Positions 26,901-35,180 of a stretch of 64,000 bases of DNA are shown one piece after another (positions within the stretch are counted from its first letter, which is position 1; every line of letters begins with the position of its first letter). The stretch covers positions 88,044,400-88,108,399 of the forward strand of contig OY829328.1 in the NCBI GenBank assembly GCA_963691655.1, in the 5' to 3' direction. A program made the translations under genes and the position numbers. The stretch is from Toxonevra muliebris (lineage: Eukaryota > Arthropoda > Insecta > Diptera > Pallopteridae). The notes beneath the pieces were generated by a model. It was not told the DNA's origin, did not search any database, and saw only the letters and a program-made list of their open reading frames with translations.

Positions 26901-29736
26901 TTATATTTTTTCTTAATTACTAAAACAAAAAGGGGAATACTAATTTTATTTTAATTTTCTTTCTTTCTTTCTTTTTCATATTATCCAAAAAAAATAAAAA
27001 AAAAATAAAAAATTTACTTATCACATTATCAAAAAATGATATTATGAAAGGTCCACATTTACGGTACTCACAGAACAAGATTTACATTTAGTTAATTAAT
27101 AAATAATAATAAAAAAAAAGCAGAAAAGCAAAATAACTATTTTTAATATTTATAAATATTTCAATTATTTTCACATTTCAATATAGTTTTCAAAAGCATA
27201 AATTTAAGCTTTCTTCAATTTAATTTTTAATTTTCCTAATCTTGTATAATCAAACAAAAATAAATATGATTTTAACTATTTTAAAAATACAAAAGAAAGT
27301 TCCTTTAAATGATTTGCCATACGATGATTTTTTTGTAATTCAATTCGGTGTATTTCAAAAGCAATTATGAAAAATACAATTAAAAGTCAAATGCAGTAAT
27401 GGCAGTTCCAAATTCTCAAGCTTTCAATCTTGCGAAAAGCTTTTTAGCTTGCCTATGAGATTCCATTTCTCTCTGGCAAAAGCTTACTACTGAGAAACAG
27501 CATCAATAGTTTTTTTTTTTTTGCATTAGTTTTGTTGAAAATTTATGAAATTGTTTTTGCACAGCTTTTTAAAAAAAAAATTGCTTAAGCTTTTTATTTA
27601 CTGCTGCCTGAAAAATATTTAGTTTTTTAAAAAAAAGCTTTTCAAACTGTTTTCTATATCTATAACTTTTACACAGAAACCTTTTTTTTTTTGGGTTAAA
27701 AATTCACTACGATCTACTTTCACAGACAATTTTTCCATTCATTTTAAATAAACTCATACTAAAAATTATTTATTTTATTTAATAATTTGAAATTTTAAGT
27801 GAATAAAGAAATGAACCAGTCACATGATAGCTTTTCTTTGGAGCTCACATTAAACTCAGAAGCACGGTTGCAATCAAGTGAATATTGGTTTTTAATTTTT
27901 ACAAGTTTTGCATACTGTGGCATTTAAGAATTATGCTGAGCCTCAATCTTAGACTAGATGAAAGGCTAGAAACATGCACAGTTCCCCCTATTTGTGTAAT
28001 ATTACCATACTATTGAGTTTAAAATCTTAAAACAAAAAAAAAAAAAAGGTTGACTGTCTGCAACAAAAGCTTTTTGCCCTGTTCTGAATAAGATTCAATT
28101 ATTTGCTACTCTTATTCTCTCTTTTTTAATCTAATAATTAGTCGCTTTCCTTGTGAAAACTTTTGACATTCGTTTTTTCGCAGCTAAAGTTTCAGTTTAA
28201 GTTTATAACCTCAATATTCGTTTATTTTTTTTTTTTTTTTGAATACACGTTTAAACCTAAACTCTTAAAAGCTTTTAAATTCATTTCTGAACCTTTAATT
28301 AATTTGCTTCCATTTTTGAAATTATAACTAACTAACAACATTTCTTATCTCACACAACAAATATCTCCCCCTTTCTCTCTCGTCTTTTTCTCTTCATCTC
28401 TTTACTTCGTTGTTCATTTAAAATAATAACTGCACTGCAAAAAATACACTGCAATTACAGGATGACGACTAGCTTAATATACTAACTCACGCTGAAAAAA
28501 AAATATATTTTTTTTATGAGTAAACAGCAAAAAAAAAAAAAACAATTTTGTAAATTTTCAAAGCTAAAAAAGAATAAAAAGAACTACGTTAAAAAACACA
28601 CTGCTTTTAATGCAAACTTTTACGCCAAATTAATGAAGAAATTTAAAAAATTTAGTAAATAAGTAAAAATACTCTATTAAAAATAAAGAAATAAAAAAAA
28701 ACGAAACAAAGGAAACAAAAATATTTAACTAAAATACAACATGAAGAGCAAAATAAAGAAAAAGTATATAAAGTTATATATATATATCTGAAAATCGGGT
28801 AAGCGTGTTGCATGTGTGAAGTTTACAAACACTTAATGTTAATGTTTGTTTAAAATGTTTTACAAAAGCTTGGAGAATAGAATTCTAATGTTAAAAAAAA
28901 AATGTTTAACTGCATGTTGCATTTTAAAATATTTCCTTTTGTTTTACTAAATTCAAAATTAAACTTTCAGGCTTCAATTAATAAATGCAAATTCAAACCA
29001 AAACTTTTTTTTCCAAACTGCTGTACAATATATTTTGAAAAATATTTTTTTCTAATAGTTTTTAATTATATTGAGCCGTAACCGCCATATTAGTCTAAGT
29101 GCTAAAGAGTCAATTTTACAGGAAGTGAGTATTTTTGTCGGTCATGCTAAAATTATGTGAGCTGATGCGTGATATACAAGCGCAGCGTTTTGCTTCATAA
29201 ATCGGGTAAAATGTGTGCATCTACACTAATTTGGCGGTTGATGCTCGATATGCTCGAAATGTCTCTGTGAGTTTTGAACGTAAAAGTAAATTGTGTTTCT
29301 TTATTGCTTTCAACAAAAAAAAAAAATTCAAAATAATCAATTCTAGTTTGTTAGAGAAGTGTTGATATTTGCATGTACGCGCAAAGAGAAATTATCAAAC
29401 GATTGGCCAATCATAGTTGTTGTTTTCAATTGAATGAGCGTAAAGTCTTCTCATTGTGCGCAACACATATATCAACTCAGCTGAGTCAAACTATGTATAA
29501 TGTATAAATTTTGCTAATAAGTTTTGAGGCTGTCGTTTTTGGCTTTCAGAATATTAGCGCATTAGTTACTCTTTTCCTTTTTTTATTTTATTGTATTGTA
29601 AATGTTTCTTTACTGTTTTAATTCCAAATCTAATGCTATAGAAAGATTGGTCCAATACTAATACTTATTTCTTTGAAATTTTTACAGATCGAAACTTAAT
29701 TCTGCCGCAGCGGATAGAAGCATAAGAAAATTGTGA
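14946..29736 (+). CDS. SMP-C2-C1 domain lipid-transfer protein of ER contact sites (C2CD2/TMEM24-like)
   Basis: The coding start is ATG 14996. I joined exons ending/starting at 15295, 15360-15551, 15616-15738, 19329-19430, 19625-19804, 19860-20069, 21378-21589, 21654-22062, 22817-22843, 23176-23526, 24117-24528, 26143-26296, 26452-26559, 26636-26791, and then 29688-29736 or 28461-28485. All introns are GT-AG and all phases agree, giving 994 or 986 residues. Domains: membrane anchor about 22-45, Gly/Arg-rich linker about 100-160, SMP-like domain about 165-365, C2 about 391-510, polybasic Ser-rich segment 774-798, and C1 zinc finger 918-969. This order, with a conserved KSTLIIHSV block and a basic segment after the C2, matches C2CD2/C2CD2L. 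In mammals C2CD2L moves phosphatidylinositol between ER and plasma membrane and detaches on phosphorylation of its basic tail. The C1 is an addition compared with the mammalian proteins. Family assignment is strong; substrate is inferred. Confidence 0.88.
14948..14992 (+). promoter_or_regulatory. Upstream ORF in 5' leader
   Basis: A 14-codon ORF begins with two ATGs and ends with TAA three bases before the main ATG at 14996. It lies directly downstream of the acceptor in the same exon, so every transcript using that acceptor carries it. It could lower or regulate translation of the main frame. Confidence 0.5.
14996..15295 (+). CDS. First coding exon: ER membrane anchor
   Basis: This exon encodes 100 residues ending in phase 0 (AAG|gtaaaa). 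A single hydrophobic segment, about residues 22-45, is followed by basic residues and a Ser/Asn-rich linker, as expected of an N-terminal ER anchor in SMP proteins. The ATG at 14996 was chosen because the frame upstream is closed. A separate 14-codon upstream ORF (14948-14992) ends three bases before this ATG. Confidence 0.85.
15360..15551 (+). CDS. Second coding exon: Gly/Arg-rich linker
   Basis: This exon has 64 codons in phase 0 at both ends (acceptor tcctcag, donor aca|gtaagc). It encodes a Gly- and Arg-rich low-complexity linker that ends in a KKRYVPPPSN segment before the SMP-like domain. Confidence 0.8.
15616..20069 (+). CDS. Exons encoding the SMP-like lipid-transfer domain
   Basis: The five exons are 15616-15738, 19329-19430, 19625-19804, 19860-20069 and the first codons from 21378. 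They encode about residues 165-370, beginning with an amphipathic WTSQVFRWLYSDLV helix and ending in DPLDMPVIYPVHYD. The fold assignment rests on position between anchor and C2 domain and on resemblance to C2CD2 proteins. SMP domains form a lipid-binding tube, often as dimers. The large intron 15739-19328 contains the hAT-type MITE. Confidence 0.8.
15739..18059 (+). other. Intron 4, first part (before MITE)
   Basis: This is AT-rich intronic sequence between donor gag|gtaagt (15739) and the MITE. Open frames here are AT-codon noise. I see no nested gene. Confidence 0.6.
18068..18373. mobile_element. hAT-type MITE with perfect 8-bp target duplication
   Basis: The 306-bp element has terminal inverted repeats of 16 bp, tagggcggatcgattt at the left and its exact complement at the right. 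It is flanked by a perfect 8-bp duplication, atacacat, at 18060-18067 and 18374-18381. The subterminal parts also pair, for example ctgaaaggtcttgaaaag at the left with an inverted near-copy before the right end, so most of the element can fold into a long hairpin. An 8-bp duplication and a TAGGG start fit the hAT superfamily. There is no coding capacity, so it depends on a transposase elsewhere. It sits in an intron and leaves splicing signals untouched. Confidence 0.9.
18382..19328 (+). other. Intron 4, last part
   Basis: AT-rich intronic sequence ends in a poly-T tract and cag acceptor at 19328. Nothing else is recognised. Confidence 0.5.
20070..21377 (+). other. Intron between SMP and C2 exons, with a short inverted repeat
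   Basis: The intron runs from gcg|gtgagc to the acceptor cacgcag. It contains tcgcatgctggcat (20319-20332), matched in inverted orientation with one mismatch at 20549-20562. This bounds about 244 bp and may be an old MITE. No coding content. Confidence 0.5.
21378..22062 (+). CDS. Exons encoding the C2 domain
   Basis: Exons 21378-21589 and 21654-22062 join in phase within FLF|ELSPQS. The C2 domain runs from about GRRLLVKIVKGEGLRD to GTITVDFVFIEG. The usual calcium-binding Asp pairs look incomplete (DAKDPFVVVEMDEP in loop 1 and YDRSVNTNDSPK in loop 3), so calcium-dependent membrane binding is uncertain. The end of the second exon has two in-frame donors, at 22063 and 22093, 30 bases apart. Confidence 0.85.
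22093..22816 (+). other. Intron with repeated AAGCTTT words
   Basis: Intronic sequence is rich in AAGCTTT, AGCTCT and AAAGCTTTGA words between 22290 and 22580. It ends in a short pyrimidine tract and tcttag before the microexon. No coding content is seen. Confidence 0.4.
22817..23526 (+). CDS. 27-nt microexon and Thr-rich linker exon
   Basis: Exon 22817-22843 is only nine codons (NQNNPNAFK), with acceptor ctcttag and donor aag|gtaaat. Exon 23176-23526 is 117 codons, Thr/Ala-rich and probably disordered (acceptor gctacag, donor gag|gtgagt). All boundaries are phase 0, so either exon could be skipped without a frameshift. Confidence 0.75.
24117..24528 (+). CDS. Exon encoding Asn/Gln-rich and polybasic segment
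   Basis: This exon contributes 137 codons plus one base. It starts with an Asn-rich stretch and a Gln run, then the basic block ERGRSKKRNFFGTLKKRLSR near residue 774, followed by Ser-rich SRSLSVDR and SKSNSLG. A basic segment flanked by Ser is how C2CD2L contacts acidic lipids of the plasma membrane and is released by protein kinase C. The same logic is inferred here. The frame stays open past the donor to 24753. Confidence 0.8.
24529..26142 (+). other. Long intron downstream of the polybasic exon
   Basis: The first 75 bases keep an in-frame, coding-like extension (see findings). The rest is AT-rich with TAC/CTACTA-rich simple sequence at 25495-25530 and 25888-25918. The acceptor aacaattag ends at 26142. 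Confidence 0.4.
26143..26791 (+). CDS. Exons encoding the C-terminal region and C1 zinc finger
   Basis: Exons 26143-26296, 26452-26559 and 26636-26791 join in phase. The zinc finger is H918, C932, C935, C950, C953, H958, C961 and C969, spacing H-x13-C-x2-C-x14-C-x2-C-x4-H-x2-C-x7-C, which fits the C1 family. The QG pair before the third Cys is kept. The Pro of typical diacylglycerol-binding loops is absent, so it may be an atypical, non-DAG-binding C1. Confidence 0.88.
26792..28460 (+). other. Intron before the alternative last exons
   Basis: AT-rich with many homopolymer runs and several AAGCTTT words (27415-27640). No exon recognised between the donor at 26792 and the proximal last exon at 28461. 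Confidence 0.45.
28461..28485 (+). CDS. Alternative last exon, proximal (short C-terminus)
   Basis: The acceptor gcaattacag ends at 28460. Joined to the donor at 26791/26792 in phase, this exon adds MTTSLIY after Leu979 and stops at TAA 28483-28485. AATAAA signals follow at 28682-28687 and 28752-28757, so it can work as a complete terminal exon. Protein length is about 986. Confidence 0.6.
29080..29239. repeat. Small inverted-repeat element between the alternative last exons
   Basis: Arms aaccgccatattagt (29080-29094) and its inverse with one mismatch (29225-29239) bound 160 bp. The interior is clearly less AT-rich than its surroundings. This suggests a small MITE, but no target duplication can be identified. 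It lies in the 3'UTR or intergenic space of the proximal isoform and in the intron of the distal isoform. Confidence 0.4.
29688..29736 (+). CDS. Alternative last exon, distal (basic C-terminus)
   Basis: The acceptor tttttacag ends at 29687. Joined in phase to 26791, it adds SKLNSAAADRSIRKL and a TGA at 29734-29736. AATAAA words follow at 29815-29820 and 30498-30503. Protein length is about 994. Which last exon is dominant cannot be told from sequence. Confidence 0.6.
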
Positions 29737-31304
29737 AATAATTATATAATTAAAAAGAAAACACCAACAAAATACAATAGCAATTACAAAACAAATTCTA
29801 CAAAAAAAAAAAAAAATAAATAAATATTTTCTAAGTTTATTTAAAAAGGAAAAAAATCAGAACAAGAAAATACTCGCACACTTTTATAAGCCGCATGAAA
29901 AATCAAAAAATCACAAAAAACAGGAATAATATTATAAAAAAATATTTGCGAGAAAATTATTACATACTTCCTACATATTTAAAATTTAGTTATAAGCAAA
30001 AATGTAACATTTAGTTTTTTGTGTTTTGCGTATTCTGTGTCCTAAAACTATTTATAAAATGTATTTAATTATAATTTTTTAAAATTCTTTTTGTTAAATT
30101 TTAAACTTTATTCACTTGTCATATTTTCTTTTTGCATTTTACAAAATGCTGCGCAAAATATTTCCGTTCGCTTGTACTTTTTTTTACTCGTATATTTATT
30201 TTATAATGTGCGCTTTTTATTTGTAATGGCAATCTCGAAGTCTTCTCTCTTTAATAATTAATAATAATAATAATTTTGCAAATTTTACTACAGATAATTT
30301 ACAAAAAATTTAAATCAAAAAACGAAATTTAATAATGTTTTTATTAAGAACAAAACAAAGAAAAAAAATTATAACTTCATAGTAAAATGCAAATTATTAC
30401 ATAAATTGTTATAACACCAAGCAACAATAACTAAAATTATACACCCACATAAAATTATAACTATAAATGTCTTAATTTTTTTTCATTTCGATTTTGCAAT
30501 AAAAATGGTGGTTTACGATATAAACAAACAAAACAGATGCATTTTTAATTACAATTATTTTTTTATACATATAGTAATCATGAGAACTAGATCAAGATCT
30601 GGGGGTATGAAAAGTTCACGGTAAATGTCACATTTATTGATTTTTGTTTTTGTAGGAACTGGAAAAAATGTTTGCCGTTATGTATTTACGTCTATTATAT
30701 ATACAACATCCTGTATTCTCTTTTAGCTATTTTACAAATCTCCCAAATTTAAAAATAATTCAGGCTAGATCTTGAGGTGTTAAATAATTAATATTTCAAC
30801 TTTCATTCTTGAGTCAATTAATTGAAATATAAACTGGACCAAACACTGTTTGAAAGCAAGAATCATTCTCTCAGAGAAAAATCGTTCATATTGCAAAAAC
30901 TAGAAACGCACAAAACTTTAGTTTTGCTTAATATTTTTACCAGATTCCTCATTGCTGGGCGTGCTGGATTTCGTTTATTTTATTGTAAATTATTTCTTAT
31001 TTTGTTACGTATAATTCTTATAATTTTTGTATAAATTTCGTTTACAAAACTATTTTCGATTTGTATTTCATGTGTAAATACTACAATAATACAGTGGGTA
31101 AAATGCAAAAAAAAGAGCTATAAATAAATTGGCAATTTGTAAAAATAGAATACAAGGGGGTCTAAAAAATTGTCAATATACAACCTCTGAAGGCACCTCT
31201 TTGGCACATGATAATCTTTTCAAGATTTTAACATAGAAGACATTTCACTTAGAGCTAAATATAAAATGTGTAAAATTTAAAATAGTTGCGCGAAAAATAT
31301 GCAA
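29737..31304. other. Convergent 3' region between the contact-site gene and rho-4
   Basis: The region should hold the 3'UTR of the plus-strand gene (AATAAA at 29815 and 30498) and of the minus-strand rhomboid gene (TTTATT at 30974-30979 and 30979-30984, minus-strand AATAAA). On these signals the two transcripts would end about 0.5 kb apart. No other gene is seen. Confidence 0.45.
29815..29820 (+). terminator. Candidate poly(A) signal for the distal isoform
   Basis: A canonical AATAAA lies 79 bases after the distal stop codon. In such AT-rich sequence it may be chance, and another AATAAA lies at 30498-30503. Confidence 0.35.
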
Positions 31305-32555
31305 TTAATTATATTCTGGCCTGGGAAAGTAGTCGGGCACCAAAATATGTATCAGGACACCAGTCATCATGAGTGCAAAGTAACAGATAACTGCAAACCA
31401 CCACAGAATGCGTTCCCAGCGTCGTACTTCCAAGTTTCGCAGCACACCAATGCCAACGAGAAGACCCGCCAGCGCACCTGACAAATGCGCCACATAACCA
31501 ATTTGATCGTATTCATCGGTTAGATGCCGATACACTGAGGTTCCCAAATCGGAGGCACAAAAGATGAGAAATACAAATAGCTGCACAATAGCATAGTCCA
31601 TTTCCTTCCAGTTCATAATAATCGTTGCTATATGCGCGGTAATTAATGCATAGACACCACCAGAAGCGCCCGCCAAAAATATTCGTGGACTTGTCAATGA
31701 TGTGCCCATGGAGCCGGCCAGCACGCCCGCTATATACACCAATGTCACACGCCACCAATGATGCACCAGCTCCAAGGCGACACCGAGAAAAATCTGTATA
31801 ATCAAATTCATGCAGAGATGCATCAGTCCGACATGTACAAACATGTACGAAGCAAAGCGCCATGCTTCGTACCGTTTGTAGGGATTGTAAATGAAGAGGG
31901 TGGCTGCAGGACCACTGGTGTTCTCACCAATGTTGCTGCCATCGGAATTCGGATCGTCTTGGAAGTGTATGACATCTATTAAAAACATGATTATTTCAAT
32001 TAGTGAGAAAAATGCCATTGTTAAAGGGGGCGGGAAGAATGACATTTGCTTTTCGTAAGCCCCATCGAGTTGATCGCCTTCCAATGGCTTCGGTGGTGGG
32101 ACAATCATACGGCAATAGCGCGCTAAAATACTGCGCAGCACCCATTTGTGATGCAGTGACATGCGATAGTATTCTTCAAAATCCAGTTCGCCATTATTTT
32201 CACTATCGGATCTCTTTAGAATTTGTGCCCCAATGTAGGGGGGAATGTCACGACAGAAGCCTGCACTGATGAGGCCTTTCAGCTCTTTTATGCTAATCAA
32301 GCCATCCGCGTCAGCATCATGATTATCAAAAATTTCACGTGCAAGACGGCGATCTTCAGGTTCCTGTTGTGACACAGAACGATTCAATGGTATCTCCTCG
32401 TGATATGGCATATCGATTGTATCTTGCCGCTGTGGTGGCGGACGACGCCTGGCAGGAGTTGCCGGCACTTCTTTAGTGTGAAGATCTCCATTTTCAACAG
32501 CTTCTAATGGTTGCAGTTGGAAGCTTATTTGGCGTCCAGCGGCTTTACTGGTCAT
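31305..32555 (-). CDS. rho-4: Rhomboid-4-type intramembrane serine protease with EF-hands
   Basis: An uninterrupted 416-residue frame, single exon, start ATG at 32553-32555 with AAAA before it. The N-terminal cytosolic part carries two EF-hand loops: D80-A-D82-A-D84-G...E91 and D117-S-E119-N-N121-G...E128, both with acceptable calcium ligands. The rhomboid core follows from about residue 176: WR in the first loop (232-233), H246-xxx-N250 forming the oxyanion region, nucleophile Ser298 in GASGG, and catalytic His357 in the AHLSG helix. About seven membrane segments are visible, ending near 407, fitting the 6+1 secretory type. Rhomboids cleave transmembrane substrates within the membrane. Drosophila Rho-4 is reported to be stimulated by calcium through its EF-hands. 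Both modules are intact, so an active calcium-responsive protease is expected. The substrate is not shown by sequence. Confidence 0.93.
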   Translation of the reverse strand: MTSKAAGRQISFQLQPLEAVENGDLHTKEVPATPARRRPPPQRQDTIDMPYHEEIPLNRSVSQQEPEDRRLAREIFDNHDADADGLISIKELKGLISAGFCRDIPPYIGAQILKRSDSENNGELDFEEYYRMSLHHKWVLRSILARYCRMIVPPPKPLEGDQLDGAYEKQMSFFPPPLTMAFFSLIEIIMFLIDVIHFQDDPNSDGSNIGENTSGPAATLFIYNPYKRYEAWRFASYMFVHVGLMHLCMNLIIQIFLGVALELVHHWWRVTLVYIAGVLAGSMGTSLTSPRIFLAGASGGVYALITAHIATIIMNWKEMDYAIVQLFVFLIFCASDLGTSVYRHLTDEYDQIGYVAHLSGALAGLLVGIGVLRNLEVRRWERILWWFAVICYFALMMTGVLIHILVPDYFPRPEYN

Positions 32556-34836
32556 TTTTATGTGTAGATATGTGATTATTCGTGTGTATGAAATTTGGAA
32601 TGTAAGGAAATCGCAGAAACTTCAGCTGTAAATGAGGAAGTCATTAGTGTAAATTTATTTCCACAATATATTTACTTCAATATTCTCCAATTACTTCGAG
32701 CGTGTTTGTTGGAGCTGCCTACACTTAATCTTCAAGATAAGGATCGTTCACCTGTGACTCACAATTTCCAAGCATTCATAGATTATTGGCGCTTAGCATA
32801 ACACACCCGCTTCTGGTAGGGTATTATGAAACGCACACGCTTTCATACAATAATTTTGCAAGTTATCTTTTTGCTGCTTTCCAAAATTCTGCACATAAAA
32901 TTTATAAACGTTTTCTTTTTTGATTTTGAAATTTAGAGACCATTTTTTACAAGTAGAAATGGTAGAACTCTACTTGTCCACTGCAGTGTAACTGAGAATC
33001 GAGCAATCAGCTGTTTACAGATGAGAACAAATGTCAGCGAAGCGTAGAGAAAAGTCTCCAATTGTAAAATGGCAGCGGCAGCCAAGACAAGGTTGGAAAG
33101 ATAGTACTATTTAGCATATCAAACATTTGTGGAAGCAAAGCAACCACTTTCCACTAGCCAATTTCTAGAGAAGCATAATTTTTTTTTATTTCTTTCATAA
33201 TTCATTTAGTTTTATAATCATCGCTCCAATGAAACTTATGAAACGCAGTCATTTGTGGAGTTATTTGTTTTGCTCCTCGACAGCTGCAACTCTGTGTGCA
33301 GTCAGCGTACTCTTGTCAAACGTCAGCGATGGCAGCAGAACACACATTCATCTTTCTCATTCGCTGTCAAAAATTCGTATCGTTTCGTTGTTATTCCGCT
33401 CGCGTGAAAATGTAAAACAAGAAAAAAAAAAGAAATAATTAGTGAAATTCTTACCATTATTCATTAAAATTCTTTAATTATTATGAGAAATAATAAATTT
33501 AAAAAAGAAATGCATACGAAAATGTAATTTAAAGGTGTAATAGGTGAGTGAATTACGAAAGCAAAAAGCAACACAAAAGAATTAAATATAAAGTGCGAGA
33601 AAGTAAGTCGACATCGCCCTTGTTTTTTCTGCTTCTTCCCCTTCTTGGACGTCTTCTAATATTTTTTTTCGTTTCTTTTTTTGTTGTGTGCTTTATAAAT
33701 GTGAAGAAATACAAATTTAAATATATTTCGTTTACAAATTTATTTTGTGTACTTTGATGCAACGTGGAAACAAAAATTAGAGTGCATTTAAATCGTATTG
33801 AAAGTGTTGAACGAAATTTGAGTCGAGTTTTTAATGTGCGTGTTCCTTTCGATTTCCCTCGACTGCTCCCGCGTAGCACCTATATGCATCGTCGCCATCA
33901 TCGTCAGAGCAGCCTAAGTCTGGTGAAGCAGAGTTGAAGGCGTTAAAATTGAGGCGCGGACAGCAGACGTTTGGAATTACATCTGGAAAATCTCGGCGCT
34001 GTGTTTGCATGTGTTCGTGCTATTTCTCATTTTAATCAAATCGTAAAACTCTCAAGAATTAAAAAAAACAATCCTAATAGAAAAAATACAAATTTGTTGT
34101 TTTTTCAATTTGAACGCCACGAGCAGGTGGTGGCGTTGCTGCTGCTGTTAGCGTAACATTCGTACAACTCCCTGCGAACCCTCTTTCAACCAACAACAAC
34201 ATACATTTCTCCTCAGCACACACACACGTTCGTTCGTCGCGAATTATATCTTTCGCTTTCTTCCGCTGCTATTGCGGGCTTGCGTTCGTTCGGTTTTGAT
34301 TTTGTTGTTTTTCTTTATTATTATTGTCGCTGCATGGATGGACGACGACAACAACAACGACCACTTGTCTTCCTATTAATGTATGTGTGTATGGGGTGTG
34401 CGAACGGGCTGGTGCCGTTGGTGATGACAAAAATCGTTGAAATTTAAAAGAAAAAGCAATAAATTTAATTTTAATTTTTAATTATAAACAAACACGAAAA
34501 AAAGTGTGAATATAAATACAAAATTCAAAAACAACAAATCTTACGCAAGCTTTCTTTTATCTCTTTAAAAAATTATGTAAAAAGTTTCTTTATATCAGTA
34601 AAATTTGGTGTTGATAAAAGTGTTGCAAAAAACAAAAACAAAACAAAAATTATAAATCATCAAACTGACAGAAATTTTCAAACGCAGCTGATTTAGTTTC
34701 TATTTCATTTGCCGGAATTTGCTACTAACATTTTGTTCTTGGCTTTTGTAACTGCAACAACGATTTGCAACTAAAAAAAAAAAGAACAAACAACCTTAGC
34801 TAATTAAAGTCATCAAACAACAATAACAACATCATC
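32556..34836. promoter_or_regulatory. Divergent promoter / 5' leader region shared by rho-4 and hppy
   Basis: The two start codons face away from each other, 2.3 kb apart. The region has GC-richer patches (33280-33410, 33835-33960, 34200-34300) that may mark transcription starts. A possible minus-strand acceptor (catttacag on the minus strand near 32627) could end a leader intron of rho-4. Plus-strand donor-like words ataggtgagt (33541) and aaagtaagtc (33599) could belong to noncoding hppy exons. None of these is certain. Open frames here (for example around 33550-33880) look like chance. Confidence 0.4.
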
Positions 34837-34956
34837 ATGGCACACGCCCATCACAATGCCAATCTGCTCAGTTCGGATATATCACGACGTAATCCTCAAG
34901 ACGAGTATGAGCTCATACAGAAAATTGGCTCTGGCACTTATGGCGACGTTTACAAG
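34837..34956 (+). CDS. hppy: First coding exon of happyhour (MAP4K3-type germinal centre kinase), partial gene
   Basis: ATG at 34837 in good context (catcATGG) opens 40 codons ending in AAG|gtaagt at 34956, phase 0. The peptide runs from [20 protein letters not shown] through [25 protein letters not shown]-x(2)-[YF]EL-[IV]Q-x-[IV][10 protein letters not shown] is the start of the kinase domain in MAP4K3/MAP4K5, with the glycine-rich ATP loop G31-S-G33-x-x-G36-x-V38 complete. The Drosophila orthologue, happyhour, is a Ste20-family kinase linked to TOR and EGFR signalling and to JNK/Hippo-type pathways. The catalytic Lys, the rest of the kinase and the C-terminal citron-homology domain must lie beyond the window. 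A shorter-exon paralogue is possible, but the N-terminus fits hppy best. Confidence 0.88.
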
Positions 34957-35050
34957 GTAAGTTGAGAAAATAAGTGTGAGAATATGTTTGGCGAAAGAGC
35001 GTAGATGCAAAGAAACAATATACAGTTCATAGTGGCTGTTCACACGGGCG

Positions 35051-35180
35051 CAAGCATGAACGCTTGTCTGAAAGAAAGAGGTAAATAAAATAGATAGTTC
35101 GAAAAAGACAGGCGAGTTTCTAACTCTTTTTCATTACTTATTTTTCCTACCTCTCTCAATCAGATAGGCGTTCATGCTTG
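35051..35180. repeat. Hairpin / MITE-like inverted repeat near the 5' end of hppy intron 1
   Basis: The left arm 35051-35090 starts caagcatgaacgc. The right arm 35141-35180 is its inverted copy, with 32 of 40 positions matching and the first 13 perfect. The spacer is about 50 bp. The arms could form a stable RNA hairpin in the hppy pre-mRNA. Its size and imperfect arms fit a small MITE better than a microRNA precursor. No target duplication is clear. Confidence 0.55.

Noticed and set aside
31513..31863. 116-codon minus-strand frame inside the rhomboid gene
   Set aside because: It is a shadow of the rho-4 coding frame in another phase.
33553..33879. 108-codon minus-strand frame between rho-4 and hppy
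   Set aside because: It is Arg/Lys/Ser-rich, overlaps a plus-strand frame of the same region and has no recognisable motif. More likely leader DNA.
35051..35180. MicroRNA precursor
   Set aside because: The arms are too long and the mismatches are not in a typical precursor pattern; I recognise no known mature sequence. Kept only as a hairpin/MITE-like element.
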